Assembly (NCBI RefSeq): GCF_047730065.1
Contig: NZ_CP159829.1
Location: 62,001-126,000 of the forward strand
Direction: 5' to 3'
DNA: 64,000 bases
Source of the DNA: Njordibacter sp028825405
GTDB lineage: Bacteria; Pseudomonadota; Gammaproteobacteria; Pseudomonadales; Balneatricaceae
This document shows positions 18,198 to 26,097 of this stretch, one piece after another (the stretch's first letter is position 1; each line of letters begins with the position of its first letter). The translations under genes were made by a program, and so were the position numbers. The notes beneath the pieces were generated by a model, which saw only the letters and a program-made list of their open reading frames with translations, had not been told where the DNA came from and searched no databases.

Positions 18198-18334
18198 TGA
18201 TTACTGTCCTGCACATCGTTTTTCAGATCAGTTTGTAGATCGGTTTGTTCAGTCTCTGGCAGATATAAACTACCTGCTTGGCCGCAGCTAGCAATCGCTA
18301 GGCTAAGGGTAAGCACACACATTAATTTTTTCAC
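18194..18334 (-). CDS. lptM: LptM (YifL-type) small lipoprotein
   Basis: A 46-residue lipoprotein starting at GTG with an AGGA six bases before it. The signal peptide KKLMCVLTLSLAIASC ends in a lipobox. The mature start CGQAGSLYLP matches the CGLKGPLYLP signature of LptM, which in E. coli stabilises LptD-LptE assembly in the outer membrane. The gene is always just upstream of lysA, here with a four-base overlap. The GTG start was preferred because longer upstream extensions lack a signal peptide. Confidence 0.85.
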   Translation of the reverse strand: MKKLMCVLTLSLAIASCGQAGSLYLPETEQTDLQTDLKNDVQDSNQ

Positions 18335-18472
18335 GCTGAATCCTGTTCGATTAACATAGCAGTAATAGGCTAAGATTATACCCTTGATTCTCACTTCTGC
18401 ACTAGCTAAGAGCGCAGCAATGCTATATTTTGATAGCTTAATTACCATCTGCAGATCGCACAAGAGACTAAT

Positions 18473-18811
18473 ATGAGTGAAGCCCTGTTCCACGAGCGTG
18501 TTGATAATTTATTTTTGCACGTGGAAGAAATTTTAGACGAAGCCGATAGCGACATAGATTTTGTTAACAGCAGTGGTTTATTAACTATCAGTTGTGAGAA
18601 CAAAAGTCAGGTTATTTTGAGCCGTCAGCCACCTCTACAACAAATCTGGCTGGCTTGCTTAGCGGGTGGTTTGCACTTTGAATTAGTGCAAGGCACATGG
18701 TTGTTAACCACTGATAACAGCCAAACCCTTGGCCAATGTTTGACTCAAGCTCTGCAGCAACAGGCTGCAGAGACCTTTGATTGCAGTCTTTTGGATGGTC
18801 TTCAAAACTAA
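18473..18811 (+). CDS. cyaY: Frataxin-like iron-binding protein CyaY
   Basis: Regulates iron-sulphur cluster assembly on IscS/IscU. The 112-residue protein has the acidic N-terminal helix (VEEILDEADSDIDFVNSSGLLTI) and the QIWLACLAGGLHFEL beta-sheet region; the typical Gln-Ile-Trp-Leu strand is intact. It is divergent from lptM-lysA, as in Pseudomonas and E. coli, and its last four bases overlap the end of convergent argH. Confidence 0.94.
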   Translation: MSEALFHERVDNLFLHVEEILDEADSDIDFVNSSGLLTISCENKSQVILSRQPPLQQIWLACLAGGLHFELVQGTWLLTTDNSQTLGQCLTQALQQQAAETFDCSLLDGLQN

Positions 18812-20211
18812 CGTTTCGAGACTAAAGCGAGGGCGCGTTCTGCTGCCGCCATGACTTGTTTGGGGGCAGTGCCACCAATATGGTCGCGAGCACTCACTGA
18901 GCCTTCTAGGGTGAGCACATCAAATACCTCTTCGGTAATCAACTCGCTGAACCCTCTTAACTCGATCAGGCTCATTTCACTCAGATCTTTGCCTGTGGCT
19001 ATGCCATGTGCCACTGATTTTCCTACCACTTCGTGGGCATCCCGAAAAGCTAAGCCTTTGCCGACCAAATAGTCTGCCAAGTCTGTTGCTGTGGCAAAAC
19101 CTTTCAAGGCGGCGGCTCGCATCTGCTTTCGCTTGGGCACTAAGGCTGGCACCATGTCCGCATAAGCTCGTAAGCACCCCTTAACGGTATCAATGGTGTC
19201 AAACAAAGGCTCTTTGTCTTCTTGGTTGTCTTTGTTGTAAGTTAGAGGCTGCCCCTTCATCAAGGTAAGTAAACAAATAAGGTGACCGTTAACCCGTCCT
19301 GTTTTGCCTCGCACAAGTTCGGGTACGTCTGGATTTTTCTTTTGCGGCATAATTGATGAACCAGTGCAAAAGCGATCAGGTAGGTCGATAAAGTCAAACT
19401 GAATGGAGGTCCACAATATGAGCTCTTCGGAGGCTCTAGATAAATGCATTAAAATTAAACTTGCTGCTGCACAAAATTCAATGGCAAAGTCACGATCACT
19501 GACCGCATCCAAAGAGTTTTCTGAAGGTCGATCAAAACCCAGTAATTCACTCGTCATGTGTCGATCGATGGGGTAACTGGTGCCTGCTAAAGCGGCGGCC
19601 CCCAAGGGTGAAATGTTAACCCGTTTACGGAGGTCTTGTAAGCGCTCATAATCCCGTTGTAACATTTCATTCCATGCCAATATATGGTGCCCAAACGTCA
19701 CAGGTTGTGCGGTTTGGAGATGCGTAAAGCCGGGCATAATGGTTGCATTCTCAGTCTTGGCCTGATTAATAAAACCCATTTGTAAACGGCTAATTTCACT
19801 CAAGATTAGGTCTATTTCGTCTCGTAAGTATAGACGTATGTCTGTGGCCACTTGATCGTTTCTAGAGCGCCCCGTATGGAGCTTTTTACCAGCCATTCCA
19901 ATTTTTGCCGTCAATGCTGCTTCAATGTTCATATGAACATCTTCTAATGCGACTGACCAGGTGAATGAACCACGCTCAATTTCAATACGAATTTCTTCCA
20001 AACCACGCAATATGTCATCCCTTTCTTGGGTGCTTAATACGCCCACATGGCATAGCATTTTTGCGTGAGCTACTGAGCCTTGGATGTCTTGGCGGTACAT
20101 ACGTTGGTCAAAATCAACGGATGCTGTAAAGCGAGCCACAAAGGCATCAGTGGGCTCACTAAAGCGGCCACCCCATTGTTGGTTTGTCATCGTGTCAGTG
20201 GTTTGGCTCAT
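18808..20211 (-). CDS. argH: Argininosuccinate lyase
   Basis: Cleaves argininosuccinate to arginine and fumarate. The 467-residue protein has the fumarase/aspartase signature GSSIMPQKKNPD (near residue 285), HTGRSRNDQVATD, and the FTHLQTAQPVTFGHH region. Three Met codons are close together. The one at 20211 (MSQTTDTMTNQQWGGRF) was chosen because an AGGA lies six bases upstream. Convergent with cyaY. Confidence 0.97.
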   Translation of the reverse strand: MSQTTDTMTNQQWGGRFSEPTDAFVARFTASVDFDQRMYRQDIQGSVAHAKMLCHVGVLSTQERDDILRGLEEIRIEIERGSFTWSVALEDVHMNIEAALTAKIGMAGKKLHTGRSRNDQVATDIRLYLRDEIDLILSEISRLQMGFINQAKTENATIMPGFTHLQTAQPVTFGHHILAWNEMLQRDYERLQDLRKRVNISPLGAAALAGTSYPIDRHMTSELLGFDRPSENSLDAVSDRDFAIEFCAAASLILMHLSRASEELILWTSIQFDFIDLPDRFCTGSSIMPQKKNPDVPELVRGKTGRVNGHLICLLTLMKGQPLTYNKDNQEDKEPLFDTIDTVKGCLRAYADMVPALVPKRKQMRAAALKGFATATDLADYLVGKGLAFRDAHEVVGKSVAHGIATGKDLSEMSLIELRGFSELITEEVFDVLTLEGSVSARDHIGGTAPKQVMAAAERALALVSKR

Positions 20212-20332
20212 GGGTGTTCCTGTAAACAAGGTTAGGGCGGATTAGCGGCCACTATTGTAGCGAGGGCTCTGGCCTATAAGCAAGGGGTCGGCTTGCACGA
20301 AGTTCAGTCAAAATAGTTTTGGGGTGAGCGCT

Positions 20333-20674
20333 TCAACTCAGTCGATCTTTCCACTGACCATTATGTTGGCTGGCGCAATCTTGCTCTGTGTCATAGTAAA
20401 TATGATCGGCTATGTCTGTTACTTTAACATTGGCCACCAGCAATTGTGCCTGAATGAGGGCGCTAAGATCTGCTGTGCTTTTACCAGACAAACATCTAGC
20501 AAGGTTTTCATTGGTGTCAAAAACACAAACAACCTTTAAGCTACTGGGAAAATTGGCATAATTGACCAAGTGCGTTAACCATTGAAAGCCGTCAATATTC
20601 TTCAATGCGACTTCGCACACTTCAGTTAAAACCAACCGCAGTTGATTATCGATTTTTTTATCAGTTTTACGCAT
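20333..20674 (-). CDS. Conserved hypothetical protein, 113 residues
   Basis: Starts MRKTDKKIDNQLRLVLTEVC and contains FQWLTHLVNYANFPSSLKVVCVFDTNE. From memory, similar short proteins occur in Pseudomonas and relatives, sometimes labelled Fis-family, but no helix-turn-helix is evident here, so no function is given. It is soluble and has no signal peptide. It stands alone on the minus strand between argH and a HAD gene. Confidence 0.7.
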   Translation of the reverse strand: MRKTDKKIDNQLRLVLTEVCEVALKNIDGFQWLTHLVNYANFPSSLKVVCVFDTNENLARCLSGKSTADLSALIQAQLLVANVKVTDIADHIYYDTEQDCASQHNGQWKDRLS

Positions 20675-20710
20675 ATCTTTGCTTAAGCCTTAATGACTTC
20701 CCTATGCGAC

Positions 20711-21382
20711 TCATTGGACATTTAAGGCCGTTAAATGGTTAGGAGAAAGCTCATCTGTGACAAGTACAGCACCCTTAAAATCTTGCGCTTCTGCAAAGGC
20801 TCCCGGAAAACCAATACAAGCAATACCCGCAGCTAAGGCAGAGTTCAAGCTAGCTACTGTGTCTTCTATCGCTATACAGTCCTTTGGGGTAAGGCTCAAG
20901 TCTGACAAAGCTTTTTGGTAGATATCTGGGTTTGGTTTGGCTTTCGCCACCATAGTGTCATTACCTACGAAACTAAAATCACTGCGCTTTATCTGATCGC
21001 CTAGGGCAATAAATACAGCATTAACATTAGCTTTAGAAGTACTGGTGACAAAGGCTAATGGCCAGTTATGTGCTTTTGCATGAACAATAACACTCGCTAT
21101 GCCGGGGCGCAGCAATAAAGATTCTTGGGCCATTAACGCATCAAAAATTTCGGTCTTACGCAGGTGCAGTTGTGATGCATCGACATCCATGCCACGTTGG
21201 CTTGCAAAGTCTTGGATGCGACCACGGCCTCCAGATTTGGTTAGCAGGTGCTTGTATACTTCAGCACTCCAGTTCCAGTCGAGGCCAGCTTCAGAAAACG
21301 CTTGATTAAATGCGCGACGCTGTAAATCAGAGGTTTCAACTAGGGTACCAATGGATCCAAAAAAAATGGCCTTAACCGTCAT
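20711..21382 (-). CDS. HAD-like protein lacking the catalytic aspartates
   Basis: A 223-residue protein with the HAD-IA layout of the CbbY/beta-phosphoglucomutase group. The cap helix stretch is LVETSDLQRRAFNQAFSEAGL, motif II is FVTSTSK, motif III is AKAKPNPDIYQKAL and motif IV is IAIEDTVASLNSA. The nucleophile motif DxDGT reads GSIGT (residues 9-13), so both the phosphorylated Asp and the acid/base Asp are missing. It cannot use the normal HAD phosphatase chemistry. I recall similar FGSIGT or FGAIGT proteins elsewhere, so this may be a real subfamily rather than a local mutation. Role unknown. Confidence 0.8.
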   Translation of the reverse strand: MTVKAIFFGSIGTLVETSDLQRRAFNQAFSEAGLDWNWSAEVYKHLLTKSGGRGRIQDFASQRGMDVDASQLHLRKTEIFDALMAQESLLLRPGIASVIVHAKAHNWPLAFVTSTSKANVNAVFIALGDQIKRSDFSFVGNDTMVAKAKPNPDIYQKALSDLSLTPKDCIAIEDTVASLNSALAAGIACIGFPGAFAEAQDFKGAVLVTDELSPNHLTALNVQ

Positions 21383-21537
21383 AATAGTTGCCTTTTGTAT
21401 TAGCTTTACCCATGCATGCAGACTTTCAGCGACTTATGATGAAGCCACTATGTTTGTTTAGGCCATGGGAAATTTTTGGTGAAAAGTAAAATTAATCGCC
21501 TGTTTTAGGGCAGGTTACTTCTTCCTGCGTTGCCCTA

Positions 21538-21789
21538 TTAACGTTGTTTATATTGCGTTGGGCAATGGCTTCTCGTCACATCGCCACTTCTAAGTTTGAC
21601 ATGCTTAGTAGCGCGCCCACTAACTCTTTCTCGCCATAGTCTAAAACTACGGGGCTTTAAATTGCGGCGCATAAACTTGATCACGTCTGACTCATTCATG
21701 CCAAATAGCCTCTCGATCGCTTCAAACGGGGTGCGATCTTCCCATGCCATTTCGATCACTCTTGATTGTTCGCTCTCTAAAAGCAACAT
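21538..21789 (-). CDS. TIGR03643/DUF2805 family small protein
   Basis: 83 residues with the conserved stretch VIEMAWEDRTPFEAIERLFGMNESDVIKFMRR and then LKPRSFRLWRERVSGRATKHVKLR. It looks like a small helical, basic, possibly nucleic-acid-binding protein, but no function is established for the family. It stands alone. An adjacent T-rich segment upstream of its ATG makes the promoter hard to place. Confidence 0.8.
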   Translation of the reverse strand: MLLLESEQSRVIEMAWEDRTPFEAIERLFGMNESDVIKFMRRNLKPRSFRLWRERVSGRATKHVKLRSGDVTRSHCPTQYKQR

Positions 21790-21959
21790 AAAAAAGTTCC
21801 CAATTTATTCGTAAACAAGTGTTTAATTAAACCATCTAGGGCCAAAGGCGAAGAGCCTTTGGCGCGTATTATGTTAGCATCTGAGGGCCCATGTCAAACC
21901 CGTGAAAGTCAGCCAGTTATTTTGCTAATCTACACCCAATCTCGATCACTAAGAGCGGT

Positions 21960-22265
21960 CTAAGTATCTACCTCATAGAGGGATATAATGGTTTTACTTC
22001 TTACTGATTGATCAAAATATTTTTCTTTAACGGTGACGTAATCAGCATTTGAAAAAAACTCTTCCATGTGTGTTTGACTGGGAAAAGAGATCGTAAAAAG
22101 CCGGTTGATGTGAGCCTCTGTTTTAGATAGTAAAACTTCAGACACTCTAAAATCAAAACCAAACGAGCCCCCGAAGGACTTTAGAATAGGTGCCATTGCA
22201 TCCCGATACTGCTGGTATACTTGATCATCAATAACATCAAGCCCCATGACTCGTTCATATGCCAT
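21960..22265 (-). CDS. DUF1330-like small protein
   Basis: 101 residues, with YRDAMAPILKSFGGSFGFDFRVSEVL followed by FTISFPSQTHMEEFFSNADY. This is the pattern of the DUF1330 dimeric alpha+beta barrel fold, which resembles monooxygenase-like ferredoxin-fold proteins. No catalytic role is known. It lies upstream of nothing obvious; the next leftward gene is 170 bases away. It is part of a run of small metabolic genes between 20.3 and 25 kb. Confidence 0.65.
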   Translation of the reverse strand: MAYERVMGLDVIDDQVYQQYRDAMAPILKSFGGSFGFDFRVSEVLLSKTEAHINRLFTISFPSQTHMEEFFSNADYVTVKEKYFDQSVRSKTIISLYEVDT

Positions 22266-22351
22266 ATCAATACCTCTAATCTGTTTGAGGCTAACTGATG
22301 ATTAGCCAGTGGCACCCTTATTGTTAATCATCACCCAAGATGAACCAACTT

Positions 22352-22954
22352 TTATGGTCGCTTAATCTCCAAATTAGCAGAGGTTAAGCTAAATGCATCT
22401 CCACCCATTTTCCCAACAGAATCAATCAACTGTTGGTTGATTTTGTGGTTGGTGTAGAGGTCATCGCGCACATAAATACATTGCACATCTAACAGTACAA
22501 CACTCCCTCCTGTGGGCAAATCACTAATACTGATGACCTCTCTTAAGGTACATTCATAGCGCACAGGAGAGGCTTTAACTGAGGCTGGCATCACTGTTTG
22601 ACTTGGGCACTGTTCAACCTCAGCAAAATCAAATTCACTTTTAGCCCTATCCAGGCTGGCACTGGTTAGGTTCATTTTTTCTAAAAGGTCAGAGTTAGCT
22701 ATGTTAACCACACATTCGCCAGTTTCTAGAAGGTTTTGTAAGGTGTCTTTATCAATGCCAGTTCTTTGCGTCACTTGTGTGTACAAAAGTACTGGAGGAT
22801 TGCAGCTAGCCACGGTAAAAAACGAATAAGGCGCCAAGTTATCAATATTGTTGCGTGAACGCGTGCTAATCCAGGCTATGGGTCTAGGTGTGACACCGCC
22901 ATTTAAAAGGTGATATTTTTCTTGGTTGGCTAATTCTGTAACATCAAAAAACAT
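22352..22954 (-). CDS. Flavin reductase-like FMN-binding protein
   Basis: A 200-residue protein of the flavin reductase/DIM6-NTAB type: LNGGVTPRPIAWISTRSRNN is the family N-terminal FMN-binding stretch, followed by LAPYSFFTVASCNPPVLLYT and CVVNIANSDLLEKMNLTSA. Members reduce or bind FMN for partner oxygenases or act as flavoredoxin-like proteins. The start at 22954 (MFFDVTEL) gives the family N-terminus and has a GGA seven bases upstream. No partner oxygenase is seen nearby. Confidence 0.82.
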   Translation of the reverse strand: MFFDVTELANQEKYHLLNGGVTPRPIAWISTRSRNNIDNLAPYSFFTVASCNPPVLLYTQVTQRTGIDKDTLQNLLETGECVVNIANSDLLEKMNLTSASLDRAKSEFDFAEVEQCPSQTVMPASVKASPVRYECTLREVISISDLPTGGSVVLLDVQCIYVRDDLYTNHKINQQLIDSVGKMGGDAFSLTSANLEIKRP

Positions 22955-23150
22955 GAATATTCCGTTCAGCGTCACTAATTTACCAGCAGTATACCGCTAT
23001 CGTTGTGCAAGCTCATTAGTCTAAAAGGCCTAACCTGCCAGACTCACTCATGGCAAGCTCGTTAAAAAATTTACATGGCACAAAAAATTTTTCAAATCAA
23101 AGCCACAGCCTGTGGCGTTAAGAACTTTGTGACCCCAACCCAAAAAGTGT

Positions 23151-24320
23151 TTAAAGGTCTGCATAAAAAGCTGTTCTCATGTCATCTGCTAATAGGTAAT
23201 TGCTGCCTATAAATTGCGTCATGATCACACCTGTAATTTGTTGGTCTGGGTCGACCCAAAAAAAGGTACTGGCAGCCCCAGCCCAGCCAAATTCATTCAC
23301 TCTTGCTTGAGGGGAAAGCGCTAACGAGGTATTTATCATGACTCTGCCACTGAGGTTCCAGCCATAGCCGAGTAAAGGAGTATCCCCGATGCGCAGTGGT
23401 AAATTATGCACAGGGATGCGGTTTCCATGCATCATTTTTAAGCTCGTGGACGATAATAACACCTCCCCCTCCTGACTCTTGCCGTTCAAAAGCATTCTGA
23501 CAAAATGACTGTAGTCTGAAAGTGTAGAATAAAGACCTAGACCACCGCGTCTAAAACTAGGGGATTGTGTTGGGTAACTTTGATGGGGGTCTTGTTCCTT
23601 TAACACATGTTGACTAGGGCGCAAAGGTGGTAATCCGTGCAAGGTTTCGCTGCCGTAAAGAGTCATTAATCGGCTCAGTTGCGAGTCATTTAAGCAAAAA
23701 CTAGTCTCTTGCATCGCTAAAGGATCAAATATATATGACTTTAACAGATCGTCGATCCGTCGATTGGTCGCTCTTTCTAGGACGTGGGCTAAGACATCGG
23801 TTGCCACACTGTAGCGCCAGTCATCACCAGGATGAAATGCTAAAGGAAGTTCAGACAATACCGCCATCATTTCGTCAAGATCACGATGTCCATCGGCTGA
23901 TATTTCATGGGCTCGATAATAGGCCGCAATGGGACACCCCAGCAGAAAGTCATAAGAAAATCCAGCCTGATGTGTGAGCAGCTGTTCCACCGTAATCAGC
24001 GTTTTCGCCTGCTCTTGCAGGCCGTTTGGGAACAAAACTGTCATGTCTTTAAAGCGGGGATCAAAGTCAGCTACAGTATCGTAAAGGTGCAGTTCTCCCC
24101 GTTCAATGAGCATTATTGTAAGCACAGACACAATAGGTTTTGTCATTGAATAAATACGATAAATAGCCTGTGGAGGAATCTCTTGCTTTTGTGCTGTGCG
24201 CGCATAACCGCAGGCGCCGGAGGTTTTGATTTGCCCCGACTTTTCAATCTGCCACTCAATGCCACAGAATTTCTTATCGTCAACATATCGCTGTGCGACT
24301 TGACGCACTGTGTTACTCAT
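23151..24320 (-). CDS. Serine hydrolase, beta-lactamase/EstB family
   Basis: A 389-residue protein of the class C beta-lactamase/esterase family. The nucleophile motif is SMTK (Ser58, Lys61), the second motif is YSV (Tyr170), and the C-terminal part has FGWAGAASTFFWVDP as in EstB-type esterases. There is no signal peptide, so it is cytoplasmic and more likely an esterase or transesterase than a resistance beta-lactamase. It stands alone in a patch of small accessory genes. Confidence 0.85.
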   Translation of the reverse strand: MSNTVRQVAQRYVDDKKFCGIEWQIEKSGQIKTSGACGYARTAQKQEIPPQAIYRIYSMTKPIVSVLTIMLIERGELHLYDTVADFDPRFKDMTVLFPNGLQEQAKTLITVEQLLTHQAGFSYDFLLGCPIAAYYRAHEISADGHRDLDEMMAVLSELPLAFHPGDDWRYSVATDVLAHVLERATNRRIDDLLKSYIFDPLAMQETSFCLNDSQLSRLMTLYGSETLHGLPPLRPSQHVLKEQDPHQSYPTQSPSFRRGGLGLYSTLSDYSHFVRMLLNGKSQEGEVLLSSTSLKMMHGNRIPVHNLPLRIGDTPLLGYGWNLSGRVMINTSLALSPQARVNEFGWAGAASTFFWVDPDQQITGVIMTQFIGSNYLLADDMRTAFYADL

Positions 24321-24609
24321 ACCAAACCCTCAGAAATTCCACGGTTATAATGGCCTAGCTAACTAAAGGCCCATCATGTTAGACCAATTAGAGCTGTTAT
24401 TTGAAGCTATAAACTAGCCTATTCAAAACATTTATCCAAGTCTATTGATCATTATTATGGCGCTCACTAAAAGTTGCATAGAAACCTTATAGCAGGCATT
24501 TTATATTTGGAACTTTAAGGTAGGGACTAGTCTGTCAGTAAAACCACGCTCTGTGTTCTTGCAGCAAAGGTTGTGGAAGTGGTCACTCTAGCCCACTCAA
24601 ATGACACCC
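24321..24609. other. Intergenic stretch, nothing recognised
   Basis: Between the serine hydrolase start and the former end of the broken cupin gene. AT-rich in its first half. No reading frame of note, no clear promoter or terminator, and no RNA gene seen. Confidence 0.5.
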
Positions 24610-24954
24610 CTAAGCAGAAGCTTCAATGTGCCCGCCGTCGGCACCATAAAAAACCACCTAAGTTGCAAAGTCTGGGGTAAAAGCTTCAAAGTGGTGCTCT
24701 GTGTTAGCAGACACAAATAATACTTCCCCCGATTCAAACTTATGCCTAGAACTGCCGTTTACAAAATAACCTGAACCAGAGACCACAAAGTACAACTCAT
24801 CCCTAAAATGGCGCTCCTGCAGATCAACCCCTATGGGTTTGTAATATTCAAGCACTGTTGTTCCATGCCTAAATATTTCAATAAAAGGCATGTCAGTAGA
24901 CAAAAGTTTTTCAGAGGCATGGGTCTTGGTTAATCTTAGCCTTGTTTCCATCAT
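24610..24954 (-). pseudogene. Cupin-domain protein interrupted by an in-frame amber codon
   Basis: The open part (98 codons, 24658-24954) encodes a small single-domain cupin with HFRDELYFVVSGSGYFVNG and FESGEVLFVSANTEHHFEAF, the two cupin motifs. It ends in DFAT followed by TAG. The same frame then continues VVFYGADGGHIEASA to a second TAG at 24610-24612. Relatives of this family read DFATWVVFYGPEGG, so the TAG replaces the conserved Trp codon (TGG) and the gene otherwise remains in frame. This looks like a recent nonsense mutation, though readthrough or a sequencing error is possible. The truncated form keeps both cupin motifs and could still fold. Confidence 0.8.
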
Positions 24955-25212
24955 GAAGTCCTTAAGTGAATAACTTCAATGGCTCTATCAGGGGCCAAGG
25001 TATAAAAAGCTTTAGGCTTTTTGACAAGCTATTTTTCTGCTCGAATCGTCATATTAAAGTGTAGTGGAAAAATATAATTTTGCATGAGCCAGAGTTTGCG
25101 CTTAATGCGGCTTTGGTCGTGCCAATCTATTTAGCGTGCGACAATTAATAAAGTTGCTCTTATACTTAGTGGTGTAAAAGCTCAGTTAAAAACCATCCTA
25201 AGGCAGCAGAAC

Positions 25213-26097
25213 ATGACCTCAATTAAGCGCTTAGTATCAATGGCTCTGGCATGTGTTTTAGCTGGGCTTAGCGCGGGTCATACCTATGCCCAGTGCCCAA
25301 CTCTTTCTGAGTCATCTATGAAACAAGCCTTAACGTGGTCTGGAAAGCCTGTGGTGGGCAAGACTTACAAAGTGCAAAACTGGCGTGTGCAAGATGGTGA
25401 TAGCCTAGGTTTACCTGCGGGGCATCGGTTGCGGTTGGGCCAAATTAATACAACGGAAATGGCTAGTAAAGGTCGTCCAGCAGAGGCTTTTGCTCAGCAA
25501 AGTAAAGACCAACTAACTCAGCAACTGCGTCAGCAAGATGCCATTTTTTTACAGCTTTTACCTGCCATTAAAGATCATTACGGGCGCTGGTTGGTCAAAC
25601 TGTATGATGGCACTGGGTTGAACGTGGAAGCCTCTTTAGTGGCTCAAGGATTAGCTTATGTGATTAGTATGGATGGCCAAGGTGCAGCGCGGTGTTTATG
25701 GCAACAAGAAAAAGTGGCTCGCAGCCAAGAATTGGGGCTTTGGCAGGCCGCGATATCGCAAGTGCGCAAGGCGTCTATATTAACGGCCAAACAAGGTGGC
25801 TTTATGCGGCTAAAAGGTGCGGTCACCGATATAAGTCAAGGCCAACACCACTGGTACATTGGACTCGAGGGGCACGTGGCCGTGAAAATAGCAAAACTTA
25901 GATTGGCTCAGGCACCATTGAGGATTACTAGTCAAACCCAATTAGAACAGTGGATTGGGCAAACAATTACTGCTCGGGGCTGGCTGGCTTGGCGCAAACT
26001 CAATAAAAAACAGCGTAAAAAAGGTTTTAAGGCGGGTGTAATGAACCTTAATCATGTGCATATGCTCGAACGAGCCCCAGGCCTAAGTAGTGACTAA
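25213..26097 (+). CDS. Secreted thermonuclease-family protein
   Basis: A 294-residue protein with a signal peptide (residues 1-26, cleaved after HTYAQ or nearby) and a staphylococcal-nuclease-like domain at about 48-180: VQDGDSLGL, HRLRLGQINTTEMASKGRPAEAF, and HYGRWLVKLYDGTGLNVEASLVAQGLAYV. The Asp/Arg positions of the nuclease site are largely kept. The C-terminal 110 residues have no recognised domain. It likely acts in the periplasm. Its end overlaps the end of convergent ponA by four bases. Confidence 0.82.
   Translation: MTSIKRLVSMALACVLAGLSAGHTYAQCPTLSESSMKQALTWSGKPVVGKTYKVQNWRVQDGDSLGLPAGHRLRLGQINTTEMASKGRPAEAFAQQSKDQLTQQLRQQDAIFLQLLPAIKDHYGRWLVKLYDGTGLNVEASLVAQGLAYVISMDGQGAARCLWQQEKVARSQELGLWQAAISQVRKASILTAKQGGFMRLKGAVTDISQGQHHWYIGLEGHVAVKIAKLRLAQAPLRITSQTQLEQWIGQTITARGWLAWRKLNKKQRKKGFKAGVMNLNHVHMLERAPGLSSD

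Noticed and set aside
23098..23115. CCACAGCCTGTGG palindrome between the flavin reductase and serine hydrolase genes
   Set aside because: Short stem with almost no loop and no T-run; likely chance.
24376..24417. Tiny frame MLDQLELLFEAIN in the intergenic region
   Set aside because: Thirteen codons, no ribosome-binding site, no context.
25004..25022. AAAAAGC/GCTTTTT hairpin upstream of the nuclease gene
   Set aside because: Only a seven-base AT-rich stem, and the T-run is part of the stem. No gene on the plus strand ends just before it.
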